DNA of 18,738 nucleotides, taken from assembly GCA_034006965.1 (NCBI GenBank), contig JAVERU010000057.1, positions 1-18,738 of the forward strand. The letters are read 5' to 3'. The translations under genes were made by a program, and so were the position numbers. The notes beneath the pieces were generated by a model. That model had not been told where the DNA came from, did no database searches, and worked only from the letters and a program-made list of their open reading frames with translations. Positions 6,140 to 14,888 of this stretch are shown one piece after another. Position 1 is the stretch's first letter, and each line of letters opens with the position of its first letter. Source of the stretch: Perlabentimonas sp034006965. GTDB taxonomy: Bacteria; Bacteroidota; Bacteroidia; Bacteroidales; Tenuifilaceae.

Positions 6140-9100
6140 ATGAGACAAACTGTTTGCTTATTTTTAATGATAATGATGTCGGTGTTTGCATTTGGGCAAA
6201 CAGTAACCTACGATTTTGAGAGTGGAAACCTTGAGGAGTGGACGCAATTTCCTGATAATAGATGGGAAATTTCTTCGTCCAACCCATTGGAAGGGGTCAA
6301 TTCGTTAAAGCATGCACCTACTAGCGGAGCTGATATTGATCGAATTTCAGTTGAATTTCCAAATTGGGATGCAGCAGAAGGTACCATAATCTGGAGGTTT
6401 AAGGTAAGGCATGGATGGGATCCATCGGGAACAAATTTCTGGACAGTTTTTTTATCCTCAGATAAAAATGCCGAGGGAATGATTTCAGCTGAAGCACCCA
6501 ATGGATACGTGTTTGGAGTAAATTTAACTGGAACCGATGACCTTTTAAGGTTGTATAGAGCCGATAATGGAAGCTTTAGCACTATACATACAACTGGCAT
6601 AAATTGGCAAACACAAATTACCACTTCTGGAGTTGGTGCGGTTGAGGTTACACGTACTCCCGATGGTGAGTTTAGCGTTAGGGTGTCAACCTCTGGGTCG
6701 TTTAACGATCTTCAAAATCAAGGTTCGGTGGTAGATTTAACCCACGATATCGGAGGTCACTTTGGCATTTACTATAGCTATACTACATCTGCTGCTGGTT
6801 TGCTAAGGATTGATGATGTGGAGTTTACATATAAGCCTACTAACTACAACGATCACGATGCACAAGTTCTTAACCCAACCACCCAGGTTGATGGTGGAGA
6901 AATCAGCTCGCTAGCCACTTCGCCCGCCCAGGCTGTGGATGTGCTTAGCTTTGATGTTCAAGATCAAGGGACGGCCGATGGACTCCCTACGTACATTACC
7001 AAGCTAAGGTTTGCCAAGGTCGACTCGCCCAATGCGGCCAGCTGGCCGCAGGCTATAGGTGGAGTAAAACTGCGTGGATCAAGCGGAGAGGTTCCCATTC
7101 AAAATACATATATTCTTGATAATGCCATTGAGCTAGAGATTGCAAAGGGCGATATGACGGTTGGCGATAATAGCATCGAGGAGTTTACCCTTTCGTTGTA
7201 CCTAAGTGCCAACGATGTTGAGGATGGAAAAGAGGTTAGGCTTAAGGTAGATGATGCCAGCCATGGTTGGGAGTCGCATCACGAAGGGTCGGCTTTTGCC
7301 GATGTTCTCCCCGATGCGATTGTCTCTAACCCGTTCACCATTGTGGTAAACCCAACGCACCTAAACATTGTCAATTACACTAAGCCACTGGTGGTGAATG
7401 TCCCTTTTAGCGTTACGGCCCACGCTGCCGATATCAACGGAAATCTTGCTAAGACATACAATGGTGGTGAGTTTTTGTTAAGCGTTTCGCAGGGTGAGGG
7501 TACGCTTACTCCTGTTGAGAATCTTACCTCCACCGCAGTAGATGGGGTAGTAACGTGGAGTGATATTATTTACTCAAAGAATGATATACTCAGGCTCAAG
7601 GTGTCGGGTAACGATCTCGAAGACGGCGTGTCCGAAGCCATTGATGTTAGCAATGAGAGCACTTCAGTAGTAACCTTACCAGCAGATCAGGTTGCTGGCG
7701 GATCCATTTCATCAACCATTACCACTATTGGTAAGGCGGTTGAGGTTTTCCGTTTCGGCGTGTCCGATCCTGGTGAGTTTGACGGAGCCCCAACACGTGT
7801 GCAGCAGATAAATATTACCCGCCCTTCGGGTGCAAATATGGCCTCGTATAGCGGAAGCATTGCAGGTGTTGTGCTTAAGGCAGACGGTAAGGTGATTCCA
7901 ATTGGCAATCCAAGGATACTAACAGCATCCATAACCATTCCCCTTGCCGAGAATGCCCTAGTAGTTCCCGATGGCCAAACCCTTGAGGTGTCGATGTACA
8001 TCTACCTTCGCACCGGGAGTACAGTTGTGGATGGGAACGTTCTGCGGTTTATGATCGGCAAAACGAGCCATGATTTTGTTGCCTACGAATCGGGTTCAAC
8101 TTTTGCTACAGAGTTCGTTGAAGATGTGATTTCGTCACCTTTTACCATCGATGTCAAGGCAACCCGTTTAGCCTTTAGCAATGTTCCACAGGCCGTTGGG
8201 CTGAATGAACCTTTTGCCGTTGAGGTTTCTGCGGTTGATGATGGTGGAAGCCGCGATGCTGATGCCACGGGCAATGTTACCCTTGCAAAGAATAGTGGCG
8301 ACGGCTGGTTGCAAATCCCAAGCGTAACCGTTAGCATGGCCAATGGGGTTGCATCATGGACAGGCTTGAGGTACACCTACACAACACCCGAACCTTTTAA
8401 TCTTATTGCCAAGTCGGCAAACTTTAATGATGTTCTGTCGGGGTTAATATACTGTGCCGACCGAACTACTAGGCTAATCCAGCCCGAAACTCCCCTTGAT
8501 GATGGTACGATAAGCTCGTTGGCCGTAACCAAGGACGATGCCGTGGAGGTGTTGCGTTTCGGTATAGCCGATATGGGTACAACCGATAATCTGCCAACGC
8601 GAGTTACCAAAATGGTTTTCCGATCGCAGGAGGGTGCTACCGATGTAAGCCTGAATCGTGCCATTGGCGGTGTTGTGCTTCATGTTGATGGAAAAGAGAT
8701 TATACCCTTGAGTACTACCATCGAGTCAAGCGCCATTACGCTTTCGTTTTTAAGCGATGGCCTCGTGGTGCCCGATGGAGAATCGGTTGAGGTAACCCTC
8801 AAGGCATTTCTAAAATCTGGTGGTCAGGTCGATGGATCAACCCTCTCGCTGTACATTCCCGCTTCGGGGCATGGCTGGGAGTCGGTGGTTACTGGCTCTG
8901 GATTCCCTTCTGCTTGGGATATGGGGCTATTTGGGCCTTCTATGGAGATTGATGTAGAAGGTAATTCGCTCGTGTTCTACGAACAACCCTTTATTACAGC
9001 GGATGGCCAATCGTTTGCGTTATCCATTGCGCTTGCCGACATCTATGGTAATATCGATATGGATGCTACGGGAAGTGCTACTATCGATGTAGACTACGGG

Positions 9101-11842
9101 CCTGGAGATATGGATGTTCCGTCGGCATCTGCTACATTTGTTAGTGGTCTTGCTCGCTGGGATAATGTTACGCTTAATGCTGTAGGCCGTTACAGGTTAA
9201 AAGCAACAGGCGATCAAGAGGGTATTTCGCAGGGAATTTCGCAGCCCATTTGGAATGGGGCGGCATTGGATAGCATTATCGATGAGGACTTTGAGACCAC
9301 ACCATTATCGTTTGATTTAAACCCCGAGTGGAGCGTATCTACCATATCGCCCATCGAGGGTAAGTCGTCTCTAAAGCATGGTTTAACAGGTGTTGATGGA
9401 ACTAGCACTCTTTCCATCCCCTTGGATATTGAGAATATGGGTGATGGTCCAATGGAGTGGTCATTTGTAATGCGCAATGGCGATTGGGATCCTTCAACAA
9501 GCAATACGTTTTGGTTTGTTCTTTCGTCCGATAACCAATCCATTAGCCAAGGATCATATAATGGCTATGCTGTAGGCGTTAACCTTACTGGCGACGACGA
9601 TCTTCTTACCCTTTGGCGTGTGAGTGAGGGAAAAACAGCACAATCCATTGTTAAAGCCGATTTTGATTGGGACGAGGCTGAAACGGTTCTCGTTAAGGTA
9701 ACCCGCACCCCCGATGGTGAATGGAGCCTTTGGTATCAACCTGAATTTAACGAATCATCCATAAGGCTTGCAGGCAAGGCCGTTGATGCAAACCATGTTG
9801 TAGCTCGGAGCTGCGGCCCAGTTTTCATGTACACCGCATCAAGGGCGGGCGAGTTTTGGCTCGATAACCTAGTGGTAAGTGCTGCAACCTATCCACCAAC
9901 CATTCGCCAAGCGCGTATGCTTTCGCTTACCTCTGTAGATATTAATTTCTCCTCCGCAGTTGATGCTGCTGATGCCGAGTTGACAACCAATTATTTGATT
10001 ATCGATGAGCAGGGGAATAGACTTAACGTTCTAGGTGCGTATTTAAATGCCGATCAGCCCAGTCAGGTTACCCTACGAACAGAACCCTTGCCCCTAGAGC
10101 AGCTGAACCTTAAAATCACTGGAGTGAAATCGGCATTGGGTACAACTGTTGTAAACGATAGCACTGTAATTGGTCTTGGGGCAGCAGGCACCTTTGGTAA
10201 TGTAATTATTAATGAAATCATGGCTCGCCCGAGTGCTGATGGTGGATTACCAAACGTTGAGTATGTTGAGCTATACAACCGTACCGATAAATCGATATCA
10301 TTTAATGGATGGAAGTTTAGAGGTAACGATAGCTATGCTAACATCCCAGATGCCACAATAGAACCCAATGGGTACATTATTCTTGCTCGCACAAGTGGTG
10401 CTCCGCTTATGGCAGAGTACGGACAGTCCATCGGAGTAACATCATTCCCCACTTTACTTGTGGGTGGTATGTTTGTTGGTATTTACGATAATAACAACCA
10501 CCTTATTTCATGGGTTGAGTATTCCGATACATGGTATCAGGACGATGCGAAAAAGGCTGGTGGTTTTTCGCTCGAGCGAATTGATCCCAACAACTTGGTT
10601 GAAGGTATTGAGAACTGGATCGCCTCATCCGATCCATCGGGTGGTACTCCGGGTAGGGCAAACTCTGTTGTTGCCAATAACCCCGATATTATCAACCCAA
10701 CAGTGGTAGAGGTGAAGGTGATAAGTACAACCGAGTTTGAGGTTGGCTTCTCCGAACCCATGGATAGCCTTTCTATTACTCTTGCCAACAAGTACTCCAT
10801 TGATAGGGGTATTGGCTCACCGCTTTGGGCAACAACTTCGGGGCCCAAGTATAATAGGGTGCGATTGACCTTTGAGGCACCCCTTTCACCTCGTGAAATA
10901 TATAGTTTATGCTTCGACCCTTCCATTATCGATTTCTCTGGTAATGCGATTGAGACCAGCTGCGTATATGTTGCAATGCCCGAGGATCCGGCGCCCCAAG
11001 ATATAGTTATTAACGAGGTTCTCTTTAATCCTTATGCGGGTGGGGTCGATTTTGTTGAGATTTACAATCGGTCCGAGAAGACTTTCGACCTGAGCAAGCT
11101 GTGGATTGCAAACCGTGACAGAACCACTTTGGCGCTTAATGAGTTCTATCGTGCATCGGCAACTTCGAGGCTGCTGCTACCCAATAGCTACGCTGTGCTT
11201 ACCGAGAATTTTGAGCAGGTAGAGCAGTTTTACTACATCGAGAATCCCGATGCTATGGTGCATACACCTAGGCTTCCGGCCTACCCTAACGATAATGGTT
11301 ACGTATTGCTGCTATCCGATTCGGGCGATGAGGTGGATGAGTTTGCGTATAACGAGAAGATGCATAACACGCTGCTGGCCGATGTTAAGGGTGTTTCGTT
11401 GGAGCGTATAAACCCCGACTTGCCAACTAACGATCAGTCGAGCTGGCAGTCGGCTGCGCAAACCGCAGGTTTTGCCACCCCAACTGCCAAAAACTCGCAG
11501 TTTACCGACCCATCCCAGGTTGACGATGAATTTGAGCTTTCGCTCAAGGTGTTCTCACCCGATGGCGATGGATTTGAGGATTACGTTATGATTAACTACG
11601 AACTTCCCGAGCATGGTTACATTGCCAATATCATGGTGTTCGACTCACGAGGTAGGAGGGTTAAGCGATTGGCAGCAAATATGACCCTGGGCACAACGGG
11701 GAGCATTAAGTGGGATGGCACAAACGATGGTGGCGGTAGGGTTTCAGTTGGTGCCTATGTAGTATTTATCGAGGCCTTCGATTTAAGGGGTAACATCAAG
11801 CGGTACAAGAAAACAGTGGTGGTGGCAACCCGTTTTAGGTAA
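6140..11842 (+). CDS. Large secreted modular protein with lamin-tail domains and FlgD-like C-terminus
   Basis: A 1900-residue protein beginning MRQTVCLFLMIMMSVFAFGQ, a good signal peptide. Start choice at 6140 rests on this; an upstream in-frame start would place the signal inside the protein. Approximate domains: A1 23-232 (jelly-roll/lectin-like, FESG...W-x-IS...SLKH...WDPSGTNFW...GVNLTGTDDLLRL); three tandem repeats B1 242-508, B2 509-773, B3 774-1040, each opening with a D/A-GG-x-ISS-like turn and a VEVLRFG-like strand and ending in an Ig-like half; A2 1047-1250, a second copy of A1; Ig-like (SbsA type) 1251-1347; lamin-tail domain 1354-1510 (VIINEIMARP...VEYVELYNRT); Ig-like 1520-1612; lamin-tail domain 1621-1790 (IVINEVLFNP...DFVEIYNRS); C-terminus 1794-1900 (FSPDGDGFEDYVMINY...WDGTNDGGGRVSVGAYVV). 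The C-terminus resembles FlgD-Ig/CHU_C domains of type IX secretion cargo. Catalytic residues are not evident, so a surface structural or adhesive role is inferred. Confidence 0.85.
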   Translation: MRQTVCLFLMIMMSVFAFGQTVTYDFESGNLEEWTQFPDNRWEISSSNPLEGVNSLKHAPTSGADIDRISVEFPNWDAAEGTIIWRFKVRHGWDPSGTNFWTVFLSSDKNAEGMISAEAPNGYVFGVNLTGTDDLLRLYRADNGSFSTIHTTGINWQTQITTSGVGAVEVTRTPDGEFSVRVSTSGSFNDLQNQGSVVDLTHDIGGHFGIYYSYTTSAAGLLRIDDVEFTYKPTNYNDHDAQVLNPTTQVDGGEISSLATSPAQAVDVLSFDVQDQGTADGLPTYITKLRFAKVDSPNAASWPQAIGGVKLRGSSGEVPIQNTYILDNAIELEIAKGDMTVGDNSIEEFTLSLYLSANDVEDGKEVRLKVDDASHGWESHHEGSAFADVLPDAIVSNPFTIVVNPTHLNIVNYTKPLVVNVPFSVTAHAADINGNLAKTYNGGEFLLSVSQGEGTLTPVENLTSTAVDGVVTWSDIIYSKNDILRLKVSGNDLEDGVSEAIDVSNESTSVVTLPADQVAGGSISSTITTIGKAVEVFRFGVSDPGEFDGAPTRVQQINITRPSGANMASYSGSIAGVVLKADGKVIPIGNPRILTASITIPLAENALVVPDGQTLEVSMYIYLRTGSTVVDGNVLRFMIGKTSHDFVAYESGSTFATEFVEDVISSPFTIDVKATRLAFSNVPQAVGLNEPFAVEVSAVDDGGSRDADATGNVTLAKNSGDGWLQIPSVTVSMANGVASWTGLRYTYTTPEPFNLIAKSANFNDVLSGLIYCADRTTRLIQPETPLDDGTISSLAVTKDDAVEVLRFGIADMGTTDNLPTRVTKMVFRSQEGATDVSLNRAIGGVVLHVDGKEIIPLSTTIESSAITLSFLSDGLVVPDGESVEVTLKAFLKSGGQVDGSTLSLYIPASGHGWESVVTGSGFPSAWDMGLFGPSMEIDVEGNSLVFYEQPFITADGQSFALSIALADIYGNIDMDATGSATIDVDYGPGDMDVPSASATFVSGLARWDNVTLNAVGRYRLKATGDQEGISQGISQPIWNGAALDSIIDEDFETTPLSFDLNPEWSVSTISPIEGKSSLKHGLTGVDGTSTLSIPLDIENMGDGPMEWSFVMRNGDWDPSTSNTFWFVLSSDNQSISQGSYNGYAVGVNLTGDDDLLTLWRVSEGKTAQSIVKADFDWDEAETVLVKVTRTPDGEWSLWYQPEFNESSIRLAGKAVDANHVVARSCGPVFMYTASRAGEFWLDNLVVSAATYPPTIRQARMLSLTSVDINFSSAVDAADAELTTNYLIIDEQGNRLNVLGAYLNADQPSQVTLRTEPLPLEQLNLKITGVKSALGTTVVNDSTVIGLGAAGTFGNVIINEIMARPSADGGLPNVEYVELYNRTDKSISFNGWKFRGNDSYANIPDATIEPNGYIILARTSGAPLMAEYGQSIGVTSFPTLLVGGMFVGIYDNNNHLISWVEYSDTWYQDDAKKAGGFSLERIDPNNLVEGIENWIASSDPSGGTPGRANSVVANNPDIINPTVVEVKVISTTEFEVGFSEPMDSLSITLANKYSIDRGIGSPLWATTSGPKYNRVRLTFEAPLSPREIYSLCFDPSIIDFSGNAIETSCVYVAMPEDPAPQDIVINEVLFNPYAGGVDFVEIYNRSEKTFDLSKLWIANRDRTTLALNEFYRASATSRLLLPNSYAVLTENFEQVEQFYYIENPDAMVHTPRLPAYPNDNGYVLLLSDSGDEVDEFAYNEKMHNTLLADVKGVSLERINPDLPTNDQSSWQSAAQTAGFATPTAKNSQFTDPSQVDDEFELSLKVFSPDGDGFEDYVMINYELPEHGYIANIMVFDSRGRRVKRLAANMTLGTTGSIKWDGTNDGGGRVSVGAYVVFIEAFDLRGNIKRYKKTVVVATRFR
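6862..9260 (+). repeat. Three tandem repeats of about 800 bp within the large secreted protein gene
   Basis: Repeat units begin near 6862, 7666 and 8461. In protein they open with VDGGEISSLAT, VAGGSISSTIT and LDDGTISSLAV, followed by VDVLSFDVQDQGTADGLPT, VEVFRFGVSDPGEFDGAPT and VEVLRFGIADMGTTDNLPT. Each continues with an AIGGV-x-L segment, a dense beta region, then an SxG-like and AxG-rich Ig-like half. The DNA has diverged well beyond perfect identity, so these are old duplications rather than recombining repeats. Confidence 0.8.
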
Positions 11843-11867
11843 GCCATTGTTAGACGAACTATATAGC

Positions 11868-11898
11868 AAGGGAGCCAAGCAATTTGCTTGGCTCCCTT
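11868..11898 (+). terminator. Long stem-loop terminator after the large secreted protein gene
   Basis: AAGGGAGCCAAGCA (11868-11881) pairs perfectly with 11885-11898 around a 3-nt ATT loop, a 14-bp stem. It is followed by ATTTTAT rather than a clean T run. It lies between the convergent ends of the secreted protein gene and pnp and could serve both. Confidence 0.75.
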
Positions 11899-11937
11899 AT
11901 TTTATGCTGAATGTGTACTTGTAATATGTATATCTTC

Positions 11938-12747
11938 CTATAAATTCTGCAGCATCTCCTCCATGATTAGCGTCATCTTTTTCTCGGCCTGCATACCAAT
12001 GCGCTGTACCTCCTCATGGGTAACTTCCACAATCTTTCCGGGAACACCTAGGTCGGTGATAATGGAGATGGCAAAAACAGGCAGCCCCATTTGGCGGGCA
12101 ACAATAACCTCGGGAACGGTTGACATGCCCACGGTGTCGCCACCAATAATTCGGAAATACTGATATTCCTTTGGTGTTTCGAAGGTTGGGCCAGTGGTGC
12201 CCACGTAGCAACCTATTTGGGTTTTAATGCCATTCTTCTTAGCAATATCCTGTGCCAAGGCAATTAGCTTATAATCGTAGGGTTGGCTCATGTCGGGGAA
12301 CCGGGGGCCAAACTCCTTGTCGTTAGGGCCAATAAGCGGATTGGGTAGCAGGTTGATGTGGTCGTTGATAATCATCAGGTCGCCAATCTCAAATTCGGGG
12401 TTTACCCCACCGCTGGCATTGGAAACGAAAAGATTCTTAACGCCTAGGTACTTCATAACCCTAACAGGGAAGGTTACCTCCTTCATATCGTATCCTTCGT
12501 AGAAGTGGAATCGACCCTGCATGGCAACCACCTTCTTTCCACCTAAATCGCCGAAGATTAATCGTCCATGGTGCCCCTCAACGGTTGAGACGGGGAAGTT
12601 TGGGATGTCGCCATAGTCAAGAACTTCCTGATTCTTAATGTCCTTTGTTAGCCCACCTAGCCCAGTTCCCAGTATGATTCCAACCTCAGGCTCAACGGTT
12701 ACCTTACTGCGAATGTAAGCCGTTGTTTCTTTTACTCTCTCTAGCAT
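11938..12747 (-). CDS. punA: Purine-nucleoside phosphorylase (inosine/guanosine type)
   Basis: A 269-residue enzyme cleaving inosine and guanosine (and deoxy forms) with phosphate in purine salvage. Motifs: phosphate-binding GTGLGG (27-32), EGHHGRLIFG (57-66), MQGRFHFYEGYD (76-87), FVSNASGGVNPEFEIGDLMIINDHINLL, GTTGPTFETPKEYQYFR, and VGMSTVPEVIVARQMGLPVFAISIITDLG. This is the trimeric PNP family, not the hexameric DeoD type. The start at 12747 (MLERVKETTAYI) matches the family's beginning. An ATG at 12786 adds MVRRKNLTVKFTN, encoded wholly inside lpxK. Even the shorter form overlaps the end of lpxK by 44 bp, implying co-transcription and possibly coupled translation. Confidence 0.93.
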   Translation of the reverse strand: MLERVKETTAYIRSKVTVEPEVGIILGTGLGGLTKDIKNQEVLDYGDIPNFPVSTVEGHHGRLIFGDLGGKKVVAMQGRFHFYEGYDMKEVTFPVRVMKYLGVKNLFVSNASGGVNPEFEIGDLMIINDHINLLPNPLIGPNDKEFGPRFPDMSQPYDYKLIALAQDIAKKNGIKTQIGCYVGTTGPTFETPKEYQYFRIIGGDTVGMSTVPEVIVARQMGLPVFAISIITDLGVPGKIVEVTHEEVQRIGMQAEKKMTLIMEEMLQNL

Positions 12748-13786
12748 ATTCGTGAATTTTACAGTTAAATTCTTCCTCCTTACCATTTAAAAAACTAACC
12801 CTTATTGGGATAAAGAAAAACACCCTTTTCACTTGGCTGGGGAGGTTGTTAAACTCCTTAATACGTGCCGCATCCTTCTCGGTGGTGATTACAATTGAGG
12901 TTCTGTTTTTTAAAGCGGAAATTCTTTCAAAGATAGCTCTAATTTTTTTTTCGGTAAAATGATAGTGATCGGGTAGTTGTATGGTGTGATCAACCGCATA
13001 TAAATCTTTTAAATGACCGAAAAAGGGTTTTGGGTTGGCTATCCCCGCTAGAGCAATTACGTTGGGATGGCTGTTGGGGTTGATTGCCGTTTCCTCATCG
13101 CCGAAAACAGGTTCTATATCGCCATAGGTGTAGGATGTAAAATATACTTGTTGGTGGCTTTGGAGTTTAAGCTTGCCAATAATTTTTTGCTGTTCCCCAT
13201 CCGAAAGATCCCTAGGGCACTTGGTAACAATCACTACGTTTGCCCTTTTACGCTGCGAAAAGCTATCGCGCAGTGTACCTGTTGGTAGAAAACAATCCTT
13301 ATATATTAGGTTGTTGTAATCGGTAAGTAGGATAGAAAAACCAGGCCTAACGTAACGGTGCTGAAATGCATCATCGAGCAGTATTACATCGGTGCTTGGT
13401 TTTTGCTGTAGCAGCGTTTCAATGCCTCTTACCCTTTGCTCATCCACAGCCACGGTAATTCCAGAAAATTTGGTTTGTATTTGCATTGGCTCATCGCCAA
13501 TATCCGATGCAGTGCTACTGCTGCTGGCCATTAAAAATCCTTTGGTTTTACGCTTGTACCCACGGCTAAGCGTTGCCACATTAAGATCATCCTTTAACAG
13601 ATTTATAAGATATTCGGTGTGGGGTGTTTTGCCCGTTCCCCCCACGGTAAGGTTGCCAACGCATATTACTGCCCGGTTGAATGATTTTGATTTTAATACA
13701 TTAACATCAAACAGAAAATTCCTTAGGTATATGGCTGTTCCGTATAGTAGTGCTAGGGGGGACAGTATGATGCGAATAATTTGCAT
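12704..13786 (-). CDS. lpxK: Tetraacyldisaccharide 4'-kinase LpxK
   Basis: A 360-residue inner-membrane-associated kinase that adds the 4'-phosphate to the tetraacyl-disaccharide precursor of lipid A. The N-terminal hydrophobic segment (LSPLALLYGTAIYLRNFLFD, about 8-27) is the membrane anchor. The P-loop GNLTVGGTGKTP spans 44-55, followed by SRGYKRKTKGF (74-84), the GDEP motif (97-100) and the catalytic LLDDAFQHRYVRPGF (136-150). The later VTKCPRD and ALAGIANP...FxxHL segments also fit. Length is normal. Presence shows a lipid A-containing outer membrane. Its 3' end overlaps the 5' end of pnp in another frame. The region upstream (13787-13926) contains only the tRNA-Leu promoter on the other strand. 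Confidence 0.95.
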   Translation of the reverse strand: MQIIRIILSPLALLYGTAIYLRNFLFDVNVLKSKSFNRAVICVGNLTVGGTGKTPHTEYLINLLKDDLNVATLSRGYKRKTKGFLMASSSSTASDIGDEPMQIQTKFSGITVAVDEQRVRGIETLLQQKPSTDVILLDDAFQHRYVRPGFSILLTDYNNLIYKDCFLPTGTLRDSFSQRKRANVVIVTKCPRDLSDGEQQKIIGKLKLQSHQQVYFTSYTYGDIEPVFGDEETAINPNSHPNVIALAGIANPKPFFGHLKDLYAVDHTIQLPDHYHFTEKKIRAIFERISALKNRTSIVITTEKDAARIKEFNNLPSQVKRVFFFIPIRVSFLNGKEEEFNCKIHEYARESKRNNGLHSQ

Positions 13787-13884
13787 TGGTTGCTTGTCTG
13801 TTTTTGCAAAGATATTATCAAATCTACATCTTTTTCATTGAAGCATAGCCCTGTTCTAAATATAACAAAAATTTTCTCAAAAAA

Positions 13885-13915
13885 TTTGCTGAGAATAAAA
13901 AAGGTTGTACATTTG
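13885..13915 (+). promoter_or_regulatory. Consensus Bacteroidota promoter for tRNA-Leu
   Basis: TTTG at 13885-13888, a 19-bp spacer, then TACATTTG at 13908-13915: an exact fit to TTTG-N19-TAnnTTTG. Start of transcription would fall close to 13920, a few bases before the tRNA 5' end at 13927. Confidence 0.85.
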
Positions 13916-13926
13916 CAACCGCAATT

Positions 13927-14011
13927 GCGGATATGGCGTAATTGGTAGCCGCGCTAGACTTAGGATCTAGTGCCGAAAGGCGTGGGGGTTCGAGTCCCTC
14001 TATCCGCACCA
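13927..14011 (+). tRNA. tRNA-Leu (anticodon UAG)
   Basis: An 85-nt class II tRNA: acceptor GCGGATA pairs with TATCCGC, followed by A-CCA encoded in the gene. The anticodon stem CTAGA/TCTAG encloses CTTAGGA (anticodon TAG, reading CUN leucine, mainly CUA). A long variable arm (TGCCGAAAGGCG) is present, as expected for leucine. The T arm contains GGTTCGAGTCCC. Confidence 0.96.
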
Positions 14012-14037
14012 AACCCAGCTTAACGGCTGGGTTTTTT
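14012..14037 (+). terminator. Rho-independent terminator of tRNA-Leu
   Basis: AACCCAGC (14012-14019), a TTAACG loop, GCTGGGTT (14026-14033), then a T run to 14037. It starts at the base after the tRNA CCA. Confidence 0.92.
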
Positions 14038-14054
14038 GTTATCTGTAAAATTCA

Positions 14055-14062
14055 TACATTTG
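14055..14062 (+). promoter_or_regulatory. Probable -7 element for the M90 peptidase gene
   Basis: TACATTTG matches TAnnTTTG. A TTTG at 14035-14038 lies 16 bp upstream, within the T run of the tRNA terminator. Transcription would begin near 14068, which rules out the start at 14036 and supports the ATG at 14093. Confidence 0.55.
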
Positions 14063-14092
14063 GGTTTTGCTGTACAACAAGCCCCCAACCCA

Positions 14093-14878
14093 ATGCCCAC
14101 TATCGATCCGTTTTACTTGTTGGCGATTGCCTTTTTTGTAGGGGTAAATTTCTTGTTCGTAAGGGGCGTTTGGAGACTCACCTACTTTCCTAAGGCCGAA
14201 GCAAGGGCGATGGATCGGTTTTACCGACAGCATTCCCTTTACTACAGTAAGCTCGATGACAGGCAAAAGAAAAGATTTTTGCAGAGAGCCTACTCGTTTA
14301 CAAAAAGTTTGAAAATTGTTGGCCGAATGGGGGTTGAGGTAACCCAATCCATTAAGCTAATGGTGGTGGCGGCCATGGTGCAAATCACTTTTGGGTTTCA
14401 GCGATACTTCCTTAAAAAATTCCGAACCGTTTTTGTTTACCCCGATTCATTCCGAAACCCACATACTGGTAATTTGCACGACGGCGAGGTGCACCCCGCA
14501 GGGCTAATTAGCTTCTCGCTTAAAAAACTTTTGATGGGTTTTGATGACCCCTACGATGCCGTTAACCTAGGCCTGCACGAAATGGCGCACGCTCTTATGC
14601 ATACAATTCTCACATCTACTCGTTACCATGGGAGTTTAAAGGCTACTTTGGACGATATTCTATCCATAGCCAGAATGGAGATGGAAAAGATTAATGCGGG
14701 CGAACCCCATATTTTCAGGTCGTATGCCGGTGCTAATACCAGCGAGTTTTTTGCCGTGGCGGTTGAGCATTTCTTTGAGAACCCAAAGGGTTTGCAGAGC
14801 GAGTTGCCCGGTTTGTACTCAAAATTAGCGGTGTTGTTAAACCAGGATCCTGTGCACAATAATTATTGTATTCAGTAA
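14093..14878 (+). CDS. M90 (MtfA-like) zinc-dependent peptidase with N-terminal membrane helix
   Basis: A 261-residue protein started at MPTIDPFYLLAI. The frame is open back to 14036 but that region holds the tRNA terminator and promoter. One membrane helix lies at about 6-27. The zinc site is H162-E163-M-A-H166, and E225 in AVEHFFENP lies 63 residues after the first His, the spacing I recall for E. coli MtfA. Other family features are FRTVFVYPDSF and HAGEVHPAGLISFSL-like sequence ahead of the HExxH, and the SEFFAVAVEHFFENP motif after it. E. coli MtfA is a cytosolic aminopeptidase that also binds the regulator Mlc; this version is membrane-anchored, and no Mlc is expected, so its role is open. 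The downstream membrane-protein gene begins 10 nt after its stop. Confidence 0.88.
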   Translation: MPTIDPFYLLAIAFFVGVNFLFVRGVWRLTYFPKAEARAMDRFYRQHSLYYSKLDDRQKKRFLQRAYSFTKSLKIVGRMGVEVTQSIKLMVVAAMVQITFGFQRYFLKKFRTVFVYPDSFRNPHTGNLHDGEVHPAGLISFSLKKLLMGFDDPYDAVNLGLHEMAHALMHTILTSTRYHGSLKATLDDILSIARMEMEKINAGEPHIFRSYAGANTSEFFAVAVEHFFENPKGLQSELPGLYSKLAVLLNQDPVHNNYCIQ

Positions 14879-14888
14879 TACCTACCCA

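Noticed and set aside
6208..6624. Several minus-strand frames of 60-140 codons inside the large secreted protein gene
   Set aside because: All are shadows of a well-supported 1900-codon gene; none has a recognisable motif or promoter.
13392..13841. Plus-strand frame of 149 codons opposite lpxK
   Set aside because: LpxK motifs on the other strand are complete, and this frame encodes nothing recognisable.
14036..14092. Upstream start for the M90 peptidase
   Set aside because: That segment holds the end of the tRNA-Leu terminator and a TAnnTTTG promoter element, so it is not translated.
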